A DNA stretch of 64,000 nt, from NCBI RefSeq assembly GCF_011759375.1, contig NZ_JAARML010000003.1, positions 620,001 to 684,000 on the forward strand. Reading direction: 5' to 3'. The stretch is from Paraflavitalea devenefica. GTDB lineage: Bacteria; Bacteroidota; Bacteroidia; Chitinophagales; Chitinophagaceae. Within the stretch, counting starts at the first letter, position 1; each line of letters opens with the position of its first letter. The notes below the pieces were generated by a model, which was given only the letters and a program-made list of their open reading frames with translations, made no database searches and was not told the DNA's origin. A program made the translations under genes and the position numbers. Of this stretch, positions 43,469 through 51,370 are shown piece after piece.

Positions 43469-45406
43469 TCATTTTACAATTACCAGTCTTCTGCTGGTTT
43501 TGGATAACCCGGCTATAAATACCAGTTCATACATGCCGGCGACTGTCAGCTCACCGGTGAACAGGTAATTGGAGCGGCGATCTCCTTTTTGTGTCGTGGT
43601 CAATTTGCCTTCCGGTGTGTATACCGACATGGTTACCGGCGCCGGTTCATCGAGCGTAACCCGTGCTGCAAACCGGCCGGTGGATGGATTGGGAAATACG
43701 GTTACATCGTACAGCTTGTTGTTGGGAATGGCTTTTACGGTTATGTCCTGGTGATTGTAACAACCGTCCTTACCGCATCGGATGGTGTATACGCCGGGCC
43801 TGGTAATGCGCACCTGCGGACTGAATGATTGAAAATTATCCGGCCCTTTCCATTCCCAGCTCAGACCGGATGGCAGGCTGGCGCCTGCATTGAGTGTGAC
43901 CGTGCCTCCTGCGGGCAACGTATACTGACCGGCCTGCAAAGCGGGCAGGGGCACATCTGTATAATTGATATAAAATGAATCTGTATAGCTGTGTTGGCTG
44001 GCATCGGTAACGATGATCATATATTTACCGGTGGGCAGGGATGAAAATGTAAGGGGTGTAGTTGGATCGGTAATGCGCCGGTTGGCGATAACGCCAGTGG
44101 CGCTTTGTACTACCAATTGAAATGGTGCTTTGCCGCCCAGTATGCGTGTTTGCAGGCTGCCTGTGGCCTGTTGTGTGCAGGCAGGCTGATCGATGATGGT
44201 TTGTAATAACAGGGCTGGCCCGGCGATCAGGGTCCAGGCATCTTTACCGGACCCATCTTTATCCCACACCACGTTGGTAAAGGTGGCGATGCCCTGCTTA
44301 TCCAAGGCAGTCATTGGCAGGTAGGCTGTTGCGGCCGTGTTGAAATTCCCTTTGCCCGATGGATCAATGACCAGCCAGTAAACGGGTTGCAGTGGTAAGC
44401 GCGCGTCTACCGGTTTGGTATCTATTTGTACCGTGGTGGAGTAGGATGTGTTGCCAGCTATCTTCATCAGCCAGGTGCGTTGCAGCATCAGCGGTAAGCC
44501 GGCTATTTTAGGCGCCGGGATGAACGGTTTATCATTATCGCCCCATATCAAAAAAGTATGGTTGGCCAGGGGATCTGCTGTTGTTACCGTGAGCAATCCC
44601 GGCGTATTGCTGCTGCCTGCTTTGGACTGGTACAACCCCGCCGTATCATCGCGGCCGATGCCGGCAATATTGTGATGCCATTGCGGGTAATCGTATCCCT
44701 GCCAGATGGCTTCGCCCGCACTGTTGAGGTAGGTAGCCCCGGGTTCCGTTAAAGTGATGCCGTATTTCAGCGCCAGCCAGGAAGCCACCTGCAACCGTTC
44801 TGTGCTGTTCAACACGCGGTTGTACACGATCAGTTCCGGGATGAGTCCATTGAAATTAATCACCGGTACTTTGGGGGTAATGGGCTGGCCGCCGATGTGT
44901 AATGTTTGGGAAGTAATGGCCTGGGAATCTTTTTCTTTCTGCTGCACATATACATTCACTTTAGGCTGGCGCCTGATGACATCATAGAAATTCATGTAGC
45001 GGTAGGCCGGCAGATCGGCCATACGGTCGGTAGTGAGCACCAACCCCGTGTTGCTGTTTTGTGTGGTGTACCAGATGCTATTCTCGCGGGCGGTATCGGT
45101 GGTTTGGTACACGGTAAAAATGCTGGCGCTGCGCCAATCGCGGCTGCCGAGGTGCACGGGCAGACTGTGCCGGCCATCGAGCACCAATGCCGGATGAAAA
45201 TTCAGGTGCTGCAGCGTGGCCTGATCATAGGTGAGCCAGGTGGTATCAGTAGGTAAGCGGCTGCGTAAGCCAGCCTTGTTGTTGTTGGTATCTGCGGCAT
45301 ACCAGCGTATAGCGCCACCCACCCCACCGGGATTGGGGGTAGGGGATTGCGCAGGCGCCACACAATAAGAAATGCCCAGCACAACCAGGAGTGCGACGAT
45401 TTTCAT
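43469..45406 (-). CDS. Secreted T9SS-sorted protein encoded directly upstream of the RHS protein
   Basis: A signal peptide (MKIVALLVVLGISYCVAPAQ) is followed by a concanavalin/LamG-like beta-sandwich (about 30-215: HPALVLDGRHSLP ... SIFTVYQTTD ... LIPELIVYNRVLNSTERLQVASWLALKYGITL). Next come an Ig/PKD-like segment (about 490-560) and a type A T9SS sorting domain at the end (VFPNPSTGRFAARVTLDEP ... GMYELVFIAGLSKTSRRLVIVK). It is exported to the cell surface. The 12-base gap to the RHS gene makes co-translation likely, so it may be a surface partner or carrier of the RHS protein. That role is inference. Confidence 0.85.
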   Translation of the reverse strand: MKIVALLVVLGISYCVAPAQSPTPNPGGVGGAIRWYAADTNNNKAGLRSRLPTDTTWLTYDQATLQHLNFHPALVLDGRHSLPVHLGSRDWRSASIFTVYQTTDTARENSIWYTTQNSNTGLVLTTDRMADLPAYRYMNFYDVIRRQPKVNVYVQQKEKDSQAITSQTLHIGGQPITPKVPVINFNGLIPELIVYNRVLNSTERLQVASWLALKYGITLTEPGATYLNSAGEAIWQGYDYPQWHHNIAGIGRDDTAGLYQSKAGSSNTPGLLTVTTADPLANHTFLIWGDNDKPFIPAPKIAGLPLMLQRTWLMKIAGNTSYSTTVQIDTKPVDARLPLQPVYWLVIDPSGKGNFNTAATAYLPMTALDKQGIATFTNVVWDKDGSGKDAWTLIAGPALLLQTIIDQPACTQQATGSLQTRILGGKAPFQLVVQSATGVIANRRITDPTTPLTFSSLPTGKYMIIVTDASQHSYTDSFYINYTDVPLPALQAGQYTLPAGGTVTLNAGASLPSGLSWEWKGPDNFQSFSPQVRITRPGVYTIRCGKDGCYNHQDITVKAIPNNKLYDVTVFPNPSTGRFAARVTLDEPAPVTMSVYTPEGKLTTTQKGDRRSNYLFTGELTVAGMYELVFIAGLSKTSRRLVIVK

Positions 45407-45489
45407 GGTTTCAATATTTAGAGCTTTGCTAAGGACTACCTAATGTTTTCAAGAGCGGATATGTCAGTCATTAACAGTGGCGGTGGTGC

Positions 45490-46215
45490 TTAGTTACTCT
45501 CGAAGAAGGAGGACATATTGAATCCCACGGAAAGCTCCCACACGGAGTTGTTATTTTTCGTGGCGATGAAATTATAAGAGTTGGCCTGTGTTTCTACCGC
45601 ACTGGTGGCGCTCCAGTAAAAGCGGCCGTTGATCTTCACCGCGTCCTTGATCATCCAGGACGCATCTACTGCCACCCCGAAATTATTTTTGCCCCGCAAC
45701 ACATTGCGCAGTTGCTGCTGTTGTTGCAGGTCGGTACCAAATGCTTCTTCTTTGCCTTCGCCCCAGGAGGTATATTTTAAATTTCTTGTAGCTACGTTAA
45801 TACCAAGGAATGGTCCGGCGCCCAACGCCACTGTTTTTTCAAAAGGAAACCATTTGGCCAGTCCTACCAGGTTCACATACTGGTAGGCGAACTCCATTTT
45901 GTAATGGAAGTCGCGCTCGTAGTTGCTGAACTCTACGTTGCCGCCCTGCCTGGCATACAGGATCTCTGTCTGGAACCCCAGCCGTTTATCTACCAGGTTG
46001 TAATCGTAATAGATACCCAGGTGCCAGCCGTAGCGGCCTGTTTCTGTGATGCTGTAATTAATAAAGTAAGGTTCGCTGAGGATGATGGTGGACAGGTTGC
46101 TTATTTTTGAATAATTGGCCCCGGTTTTGAAGCCGAACGCATATTCCTGGGCATGTGTAGTGCGGTGGCACAAGAGTAATAGCAGCCAGCAAAGTGCCAT
46201 CCTGATCATCCGCAT
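45490..46215 (-). CDS. Outer-membrane beta-barrel protein, PorT-like family
   Basis: A signal peptide (ALCWLLLLLCHRTTHAQ) is followed by strands with alternating hydrophobic and polar residues: YAFGFKTGANYS, YGWHLGIYYDYN, LGFQTEILYARQGG, YQYVNLVGLAKWFPF, VALGAGPFLGINVA, FGVAVDASWMI, VWELSVGFNMS. This is the pattern of the PF13568 outer-membrane barrel family. The start could be any of three ATGs within six codons. It lies 83 bases upstream of the T9SS/RHS pair on the same strand and probably shares its transcript. Confidence 0.85.
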   Translation of the reverse strand: MRMIRMALCWLLLLLCHRTTHAQEYAFGFKTGANYSKISNLSTIILSEPYFINYSITETGRYGWHLGIYYDYNLVDKRLGFQTEILYARQGGNVEFSNYERDFHYKMEFAYQYVNLVGLAKWFPFEKTVALGAGPFLGINVATRNLKYTSWGEGKEEAFGTDLQQQQQLRNVLRGKNNFGVAVDASWMIKDAVKINGRFYWSATSAVETQANSYNFIATKNNNSVWELSVGFNMSSFFESN

Positions 46216-46237
46216 GGGTTGGGTGTTTGGCTGTAAA

Positions 46238-46250
46238 GGTTGTGGAAAAT
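46238..46250 (-). promoter_or_regulatory. Leader motif ATTTTCCACAACC upstream of the barrel-protein gene
   Basis: This is the second copy of the 13-mer found before the sensor kinase gene (34896-34884). Here it is followed by 22 bases that end CAAACACCCAACCC directly before the ATG at 46215. Confidence 0.45.
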
Positions 46251-46460
46251 ATGGGATGGAGCAATCCCATGAAGATGGGAGAATTGGAGGGAGGCACGAA
46301 ATTGACTGGCTGTTTTTAGTTTTTTTACGGCGTTTTTTGTAACTTCCATTTATATGAATAACAGCGGCTTATATTATCTTTCTGCTTTCTTCTTACCTGT
46401 TGGTGCTCAACTGCCGCTGCGCCGATTTCCGCGTCCCGCCTGCATTTGAGGCTTGTTTTC

Positions 46461-46504
46461 TTGCTACTGTCTTGCTATTATCTTGCTACTGGCTTGGCTC
46501 TGGC
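46461..46504. repeat. Four tandem 11-bp units (TTGCTACTGTC type) in a 500-bp gene-free stretch
   Basis: TTGCTACTGTC, TTGCTATTATC, TTGCTACTGGC and TTGGCTCTGGC follow each other with an exact 11-bp period. The reverse complement (AGTAGCAAGA) resembles the AGTAGCGAGAAGCAAGTGGCGAG words at 4384-4412. The rest of 46216-46715 holds the leader of the barrel gene, T-rich stretches, two occurrences of TTTTTTTACGGCGT-like sequence (46319-46332 and 46588-46600) and the promoter of the next gene. I see no gene in it. Confidence 0.65.
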
Positions 46505-46666
46505 TTCCGACCAGGTAGGCTGATCTGTTGTGCATCCTTGCCGGACCTGCGGCGGAGCCCCGGCTGACGGTTTCCGATGAATTATCTTTTTTACGGCGTG
46601 CAAAAAGTGCAAAAAACGGACAAATCGGCCATTTGTGCAGGTTTGGACCGGAATGGGACATGCCCA

Positions 46667-46699
46667 TTTGGAAAGGGGGTATGCGGCGTTGTAAGTTTG
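46667..46699 (+). promoter_or_regulatory. Bacteroidota-type promoter of the gene at 46716
   Basis: TTTG (46667-46670) and TAAGTTTG (46692-46699, exact TAnnTTTG) are separated by 21 bases. The expected transcription start would be only about 10 bases before the ATG at 46716, so the leader is very short. Confidence 0.65.
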
Positions 46700-46715
46700 G
46701 ATAAAACCCAATCTT

Positions 46716-47693
46716 ATGGCAAAAGTGACCAGTTTAATTGAGCTCCGCGGAACGATTGCTGACCTGACGTTCCGCAAAACGGAGGATGGTATTATTGCAG
46801 GTATGAAACCTGGTCCTACCCGGGAGAAGGTGCTGACGCATGAAAATTTCAAACGTACACGGCGCAATGCGGCCGAGTTTAAACTGGCCATCCAAGAGGC
46901 GACGTTGTTGCGTCATGCGCTGGGCACGGCGCTGAATGGGAAAACGGGTTCTTCCCTGAACGGGCGTATGAATGGTTTGTTTTGCAGGGCCGCCCGGCAG
47001 GATGGTGTGAGTGAACTGGGAATCCGCCGGGCTTCGAAAGGGGATACCGGTTTGCTGCGTGGTTTTGATTTTAATAAGCAATTATTGCTGGAGCAGGCGC
47101 TGCCTGTTCGATTAACGCATCAACTGGATGTAGAGACGGGCGTCTGCCGGGCGGAAGTGCCTTGTTTTATTGCCCGGAAGCGAAAAGGGTTTCCCGTGGC
47201 GGCTACGCATTTCCGTATTGTATCGTGGGTGGCAATGATTGATTTTATTCATGGGCATTACAGGCAGGATGTGCAGCGGAGTGAGCTGTTGCCGTTGCGT
47301 AAGAAAACGCCGGAAGGGATGTGTTTTGAACACCGGCTGGAACCGGGCGCCGGAAAGGTGATGGTACAAGTGTTGGGTATGGAGTTTTATAAGGTGGTGG
47401 AGGGGAAAGAGGTGTTGGTGAAGGGCAGCGCGGTGCGGATACTGGAGGCGGTGAGGGTGGAAGAAAAAGGCAACGAGGCAACAAGGCATCAAGGCAGCGA
47501 GGAAGGGGAGCCAGAAGGCAATGATGTATTGAGGCATCCCACGTTCGCTGAAGCTTCGGTGGGCGAGGAAGTAGGGAAACACGAGATGAAGCCGAGCTGT
47601 GCGCCCATTTTCGGCCCAGTAAGGGCCCCCGCTGGAGTAAAGACAGCACCTACAAAACAATGGCCCCAGGGTGGGTTACATAAATACCCTTAG
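46716..47693 (+). CDS. Bacteroidota conserved hypothetical protein with a repeat-derived C-terminal tail
   Basis: The N-terminus (MAKVTSLIELRGTIADLTFRKTEDGIIAGMKPGPTREKVLT, then FKRTRRNAAEFKLAIQEATLLRHAL) has the layout of a Bacteroidota family that starts MAK, a short beta strand, then G-T-I-x-D-L-T-F-Y/R-K and an R-T-R-x-N-x-A-E-F motif. Its function is unknown to me. Residues up to about 248 look like a folded domain. The remaining ~75 residues are translated from tandem 8-bp repeats and a palindromic repeat (47468-47563), giving low-complexity KGNEATRHQGSEEGE and TFAEASVGEE. The real ancestral stop may have been lost. Confidence 0.7.
   Translation: MAKVTSLIELRGTIADLTFRKTEDGIIAGMKPGPTREKVLTHENFKRTRRNAAEFKLAIQEATLLRHALGTALNGKTGSSLNGRMNGLFCRAARQDGVSELGIRRASKGDTGLLRGFDFNKQLLLEQALPVRLTHQLDVETGVCRAEVPCFIARKRKGFPVAATHFRIVSWVAMIDFIHGHYRQDVQRSELLPLRKKTPEGMCFEHRLEPGAGKVMVQVLGMEFYKVVEGKEVLVKGSAVRILEAVRVEEKGNEATRHQGSEEGEPEGNDVLRHPTFAEASVGEEVGKHEMKPSCAPIFGPVRAPAGVKTAPTKQWPQGGLHKYP
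47468..47563 (+). repeat. 8-bp tandem repeat and palindromic repeat inside the 3' end of a gene
   Basis: AGGCAACG, AGGCAACA, AGGCATCA and AGGCAGCG run in tandem from 47468 to 47499. A palindromic element follows at 47538-47563, with CCCAC and GTGGG arms around GAAGCTTC. Both look like intergenic repeat types but lie within an open frame. Confidence 0.6.
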
Positions 47694-47810
47694 CCACCGG
47701 CTGATTAATCATTAATACAATGGAATACTCTATCGCCTACTTGTAGTTGCCTGCCCCGGTGATGTATTATTGTGCAGTGATTTAAATCCTTCACTTTAAA
47801 AAATCACTTT

Positions 47811-48521
47811 ATGGGTCGCTATCTTCTCAGCAGCGGTTTTACCAGGCAATTCCAGCAGGAATCTACCTGTCATTTCGATGTAGCAGCAATACCTTGCCAA
47901 CACCTGCTTGTTAAAACGTTTGGCCACAACGAAACTGACATCCGTTCTTTCAGTCAATGGCTGGCACCCCAATTGCACGACGAAGCTATTATCCAGGGCC
48001 TGCAAGACAAACTGGCCAATCATGATATTCCCGCCACGCAACGCTTATACGCATTTGTACAGGAGACCAGTCAGGAATTGGCTGCCCAGGCCAAGGCAGA
48101 ACCGTATACAGCCCATTATTATAATCATTTGATAACCCTGCTTCATTCTTTCCTGGACCTGATCGATGCTTTTACGATGCATGGTCTTCAAATGATTGCC
48201 TGCTCCACCACAGTATGCAGTACCGCAGTAAACAGCCAGCCGGAAAATAGTGAATGGGTGAGCAAGGTGTACAACGTTATGGAAGATTACCAGTACCAGA
48301 TCATGGAATATTTTCAACACTTTGAGTTGCTTTTAACAAAAGAATCAGCCGGCACCGAAAATAATAGCCGTGTACTGGTTAAGTCGTATGTAGCTCACTA
48401 CCTCGATACCATCCTCCACCACACAGAGCAACTGATTAATAACACTGATTCAATACTGGAAATGCTGCATGGCTGGGAAACAGCCCTTCAAAACCGGGAA
48501 GAGCAGGAGTTGTATAACTGA
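47811..48521 (+). CDS. Hypothetical helical protein
   Basis: This is a 236-residue, mostly helical, cytoplasmic protein without signal peptide or recognisable domain. Visible features are an N-terminal MGRYLLSSGFTRQFQQESTCHFDVAAIPCQHLLVKTFGHNE and a long helical body with several histidine-rich turns (HYYNHLITLLHSFLDLIDAFTMHG). A C-terminal helix follows (HTEQLINNTDSILEMLHGWETALQNREEQELYN). A second, diverged copy of the last ~33 codons lies at 49224-49325. The intergenic DNA before it (47694-47810) has no exact TAnnTTTG box. Confidence 0.65.
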   Translation: MGRYLLSSGFTRQFQQESTCHFDVAAIPCQHLLVKTFGHNETDIRSFSQWLAPQLHDEAIIQGLQDKLANHDIPATQRLYAFVQETSQELAAQAKAEPYTAHYYNHLITLLHSFLDLIDAFTMHGLQMIACSTTVCSTAVNSQPENSEWVSKVYNVMEDYQYQIMEYFQHFELLLTKESAGTENNSRVLVKSYVAHYLDTILHHTEQLINNTDSILEMLHGWETALQNREEQELYN

Positions 48522-48678
48522 TGTTCTTTTGAATTGTTCTACGCAGTTCTGGTCGTTTCCCCGTACAATTCTTTTCTCCCGCCTTGCTTCCAATAATTAT
48601 TGGCTGTTGCAAATACTATGTCCAAATCAACCCGCTATAAAGTCCATTTTATACCCCATCTGCTGAGACGCTGAACTT

Positions 48679-48686
48679 TAGTTTTG
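48679..48686 (+). promoter_or_regulatory. Putative -7 element (TAGTTTTG) of the SRPBCC gene
   Basis: TAGTTTTG is an exact TAnnTTTG match, about 90 bases before the ATG at 48777. No good TTTG lies 19-21 bases upstream. It would give the SRPBCC gene its own promoter within the inserted segment. Confidence 0.35.
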
Positions 48687-48776
48687 TGTATACGCGCATT
48701 ATCAGGATGCTGGTGCCGATGGTCTGTTCGTCACCGGTGTTCAAAAACAAGTATTATCAAAACAAACTACAAGAAA

Positions 48777-49223
48777 ATGACAACAACAGATTTTACGCTC
48801 ACGCTAACAACGGAGAAAACTCCTCAGGAAGTGTTTAAGGCTATTACCAACGTTCGTGGTTGGTGGTCAGGATATTATTCTGAAGAAATCATAGGCAATA
48901 CGGATAAACCTGGTGATGAGTTTAGTTTTCGTGCCGGAGATGGCGTACATTATAGCAAACAAAAACTGGTAGAAGTAATACCCAACAAAAAAGTGGTATG
49001 GCTGGTAACGGAAAGTGAACTGAGTTTTGTTGGTGAGAAGCATGAGTGGACGGGTACCAAAGTGATTTTTGACATTTCAGAAAAAGGGGGTAAAACCGAA
49101 CTCGTATTTACCCACGAAGGGTTGAATCCAGCATTTGAATGTTATGAAGCCTGTGCTCCGACCTGGGCTCAATATCTACGCAACAAATTATTGCCGTTGA
49201 TAAATACTGGTAAGTTGCAATAG
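48777..49223 (+). CDS. SRPBCC domain protein (AHSA1-like)
   Basis: From ATG 48777 the protein (148 residues) shows a helix-grip fold: FTLTLTTEKTPQEVFKAITNVRGWWSGYYSEEIIGNTDKPGDEFSFRAGDGVHYSKQKLVEVIPNKKVVWLV and a C-terminal helix (CAPTWAQYLRNKLLPLINTGKL). The upstream part of the open frame from 48684 has no resemblance to the fold and is discarded. Ligand unknown. The gene sits between the hypothetical gene and a second copy of that gene's 3' end, so it is part of a duplicated or inserted segment. Confidence 0.87.
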   Translation: MTTTDFTLTLTTEKTPQEVFKAITNVRGWWSGYYSEEIIGNTDKPGDEFSFRAGDGVHYSKQKLVEVIPNKKVVWLVTESELSFVGEKHEWTGTKVIFDISEKGGKTELVFTHEGLNPAFECYEACAPTWAQYLRNKLLPLINTGKLQ

Positions 49224-49325
49224 CACACAGAGCAACTGATTAGCAACACCGATTCAACACTGGAAATGCTGCATGGCTGGGAGATAGCCCTGCTAAGCCG
49301 GGAAGAGCAGGAGTTGTATAACTGA
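49224..49325 (+). pseudogene. Duplicated 3' end of the hypothetical gene at 47811-48521
   Basis: Bases 49224-49329 match 48420-48525 at all but 9 of 106 positions. They keep the reading frame to the same stop (TEQLISNTDSTLEMLHGWE, then IALLSREEQELYN and TGA). No start codon or 5' part is present, so it is a gene fragment. Its distance from the original is exactly 804 bp. Confidence 0.8.
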
Positions 49326-49378
49326 TGTTTTTTAAAGGAAGGCCCGCCGTGGCGGTGCGGAGTAACAGAGAGGCAGGG

Positions 49379-51358
49379 CTATGATTTTTCCCCTGCATTG
49401 GTAAAATCCTGCTTCCTTATATTCAACTTAGCCATTTTTGATTCCAGGGTGGTAGGTTTAATATTCAGTAATTCCGCAGCGCCATTGATCCCCCGTATCC
49501 GGCCTTTTGTTTTTCTGAGAATGGAAGTAATATATTCCTTTTCAGTTTCCCGATGAATATCCTTCATCTCTTCAAGGGTATTGACACTCGTGTTAACGGC
49601 CAGTTTGGAAGTTGTTAGGGAAAGCTTCCGTGCTAATTGCAATGCTGACTTGCCATCATTGAGTACAACGGATTGTTCCAGGACGTTTTCGAGTTCGCGA
49701 ATATTCCCCGGCCAATGGTATGCATACAGTTCTTCCATCATGGATGCAGCGATACCATGGAATGGCTTATTGAAAGCCCTGCAAAACTTATTTGCAAAGA
49801 ATAGAGATAGTGCTTCGATATCCGTTTTCCGTTCCCGCAAGGGTGGCAGGGTGATAGGAAAAACGTTTAAACGATAATACAGATCAAGCCTGAAATTCCC
49901 ATCTGCTACTTCTTTTTCAAGGTTCCGGTAGGTTGCTGTCACAATGCGGACATTAACTTTTACCGGTGAACTTCCCCCTACATATTCAATTTCCCTTTCC
50001 TGCAAAACACGTAATAATTTCACCTGCAGGGCAAGTGGCAATTCTCCGATCTCATCTAAAAAGATAGTTCCGCCATCAGCTAATTCGAACTTGCCTTTTC
50101 TTTTTTCAATAGCGCCTGTAAAAGCGCCTTTTTCATGACCGAACAACTCAGACTCAATCAATGTGGCTGGAATAGCAGCACAATTCACCTTTATGAATGG
50201 CCCCTTCCTCCTGGGCGAAAGTGAATGTATGGATTGCGCTACGCGCTCTTTTCCGGTACCACTCTCACCCAGTAATAAAACAGAAGTACTATAGGGTGCT
50301 ACCTGTGCCGCAAGATCCAATGCAGCCAATAACAGATGATGACTTCCGATAATGCTTTTGAATCCGGCATGGCTCATTACTTCATCGGGTATCTTATTGG
50401 TAGAAACAGGCCGGCTTATTGCCACGGCTGATTCCGTACCATAATAAATTGTTTTTTCGGCCAGCTCTTCCAGGCAGGTTTTCAAACGTCCCAATAGGCC
50501 AATATGGTCTTTGGTGTAAATACGGGCTTGCCGGCTGTAGAAGAAATAGTGAACGGATAGTCCGTAGCCCAAAGTAACCGGAAATACAAGGTATGACTTC
50601 AGTTGGAAATGATCCAACATGATCCTTTGCAGCGAAGTCTTAGTAGTTTTTTTTGTTGCAGGCTCATTGCCATAAACCCCTGCTTTGCTATCTGTATGAC
50701 TGTTTCCAATGATTACAGAAAGCTCGTTTTTATGTAAACCTGTAATGGTCATTAATTCCTTTTCACCGACAAACTGGTATTCATCAAACCCGATACGCAG
50801 ATATCCCGCATCACCCAACTGCTCAGCATCCAGTGGCCTGATTCCCGATGTAATAAGATCAAATGGTATAAAAGACTGTATCGCCCTGGCTACCTTCAAC
50901 AATTTCCGGGGAGCATCTGAAGTTTCATTGCTTATTGCTGCTAACTGTTTTTGTAAATATTCTTCCTGCCGCAATTTTGATTCAAGGCTATTGGTGTGAC
51001 GATACCATGCGATATCCAGCGTGATCAGCAGATCCTGTTCCCTGAATGGCTTCACAAGAAATCCATAAGGATCAGTTGTCTTTGCTTCTTCCAGTATTGG
51101 TTGGGTTGCATAAGCGGATAAATAAACAAAAGCGATATTGTCGGCCCTTAGCTTCCTGGCAAGATCAATGCCCGACTGATCTCCCTCCAACCGGATATCC
51201 AGGATCACAAGGTCAGGTTTATGCTTCATCAGCAGTTCATCGGCCTCTTCCACGGAAGTGGCAATGCCAGTTACCCTGTAACCAGCCTGCCTTAATATTA
51301 ACCGCAGATCATTGGCTACAACAAATTCATCTTCTACAATAAGTATTTTTTTACTCAT
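49379..51358 (-). CDS. NtrC-type sigma-54-dependent response regulator
   Basis: An N-terminal receiver domain (phospho-acceptor Asp54, VILDIRLEG) is followed by a GAF-like middle region (about 150-310) and the AAA+ activator domain: Walker A GESGTGKE (about 357-364), ELFGHEKGAFTGA (sigma-54 contact loop), Walker B GGTIFLDEIGEL and the arginine-finger region FRLDLYYRLNVFPITLPPLRER. A C-terminal Fis-type helix-turn-helix follows (GRIRGINGAAELLNIKPTTLESKMAKL). It activates promoters of the -24/-12 class from upstream sites. The sensor kinase is encoded 12 bases upstream in the same operon, and a sigma-54-like promoter with twin palindromes lies in the divergent region. Confidence 0.95.
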   Translation of the reverse strand: MSKKILIVEDEFVVANDLRLILRQAGYRVTGIATSVEEADELLMKHKPDLVILDIRLEGDQSGIDLARKLRADNIAFVYLSAYATQPILEEAKTTDPYGFLVKPFREQDLLITLDIAWYRHTNSLESKLRQEEYLQKQLAAISNETSDAPRKLLKVARAIQSFIPFDLITSGIRPLDAEQLGDAGYLRIGFDEYQFVGEKELMTITGLHKNELSVIIGNSHTDSKAGVYGNEPATKKTTKTSLQRIMLDHFQLKSYLVFPVTLGYGLSVHYFFYSRQARIYTKDHIGLLGRLKTCLEELAEKTIYYGTESAVAISRPVSTNKIPDEVMSHAGFKSIIGSHHLLLAALDLAAQVAPYSTSVLLLGESGTGKERVAQSIHSLSPRRKGPFIKVNCAAIPATLIESELFGHEKGAFTGAIEKRKGKFELADGGTIFLDEIGELPLALQVKLLRVLQEREIEYVGGSSPVKVNVRIVTATYRNLEKEVADGNFRLDLYYRLNVFPITLPPLRERKTDIEALSLFFANKFCRAFNKPFHGIAASMMEELYAYHWPGNIRELENVLEQSVVLNDGKSALQLARKLSLTTSKLAVNTSVNTLEEMKDIHRETEKEYITSILRKTKGRIRGINGAAELLNIKPTTLESKMAKLNIRKQDFTNAGEKS

Positions 51359-51370
51359 AAGATCTGTTGT

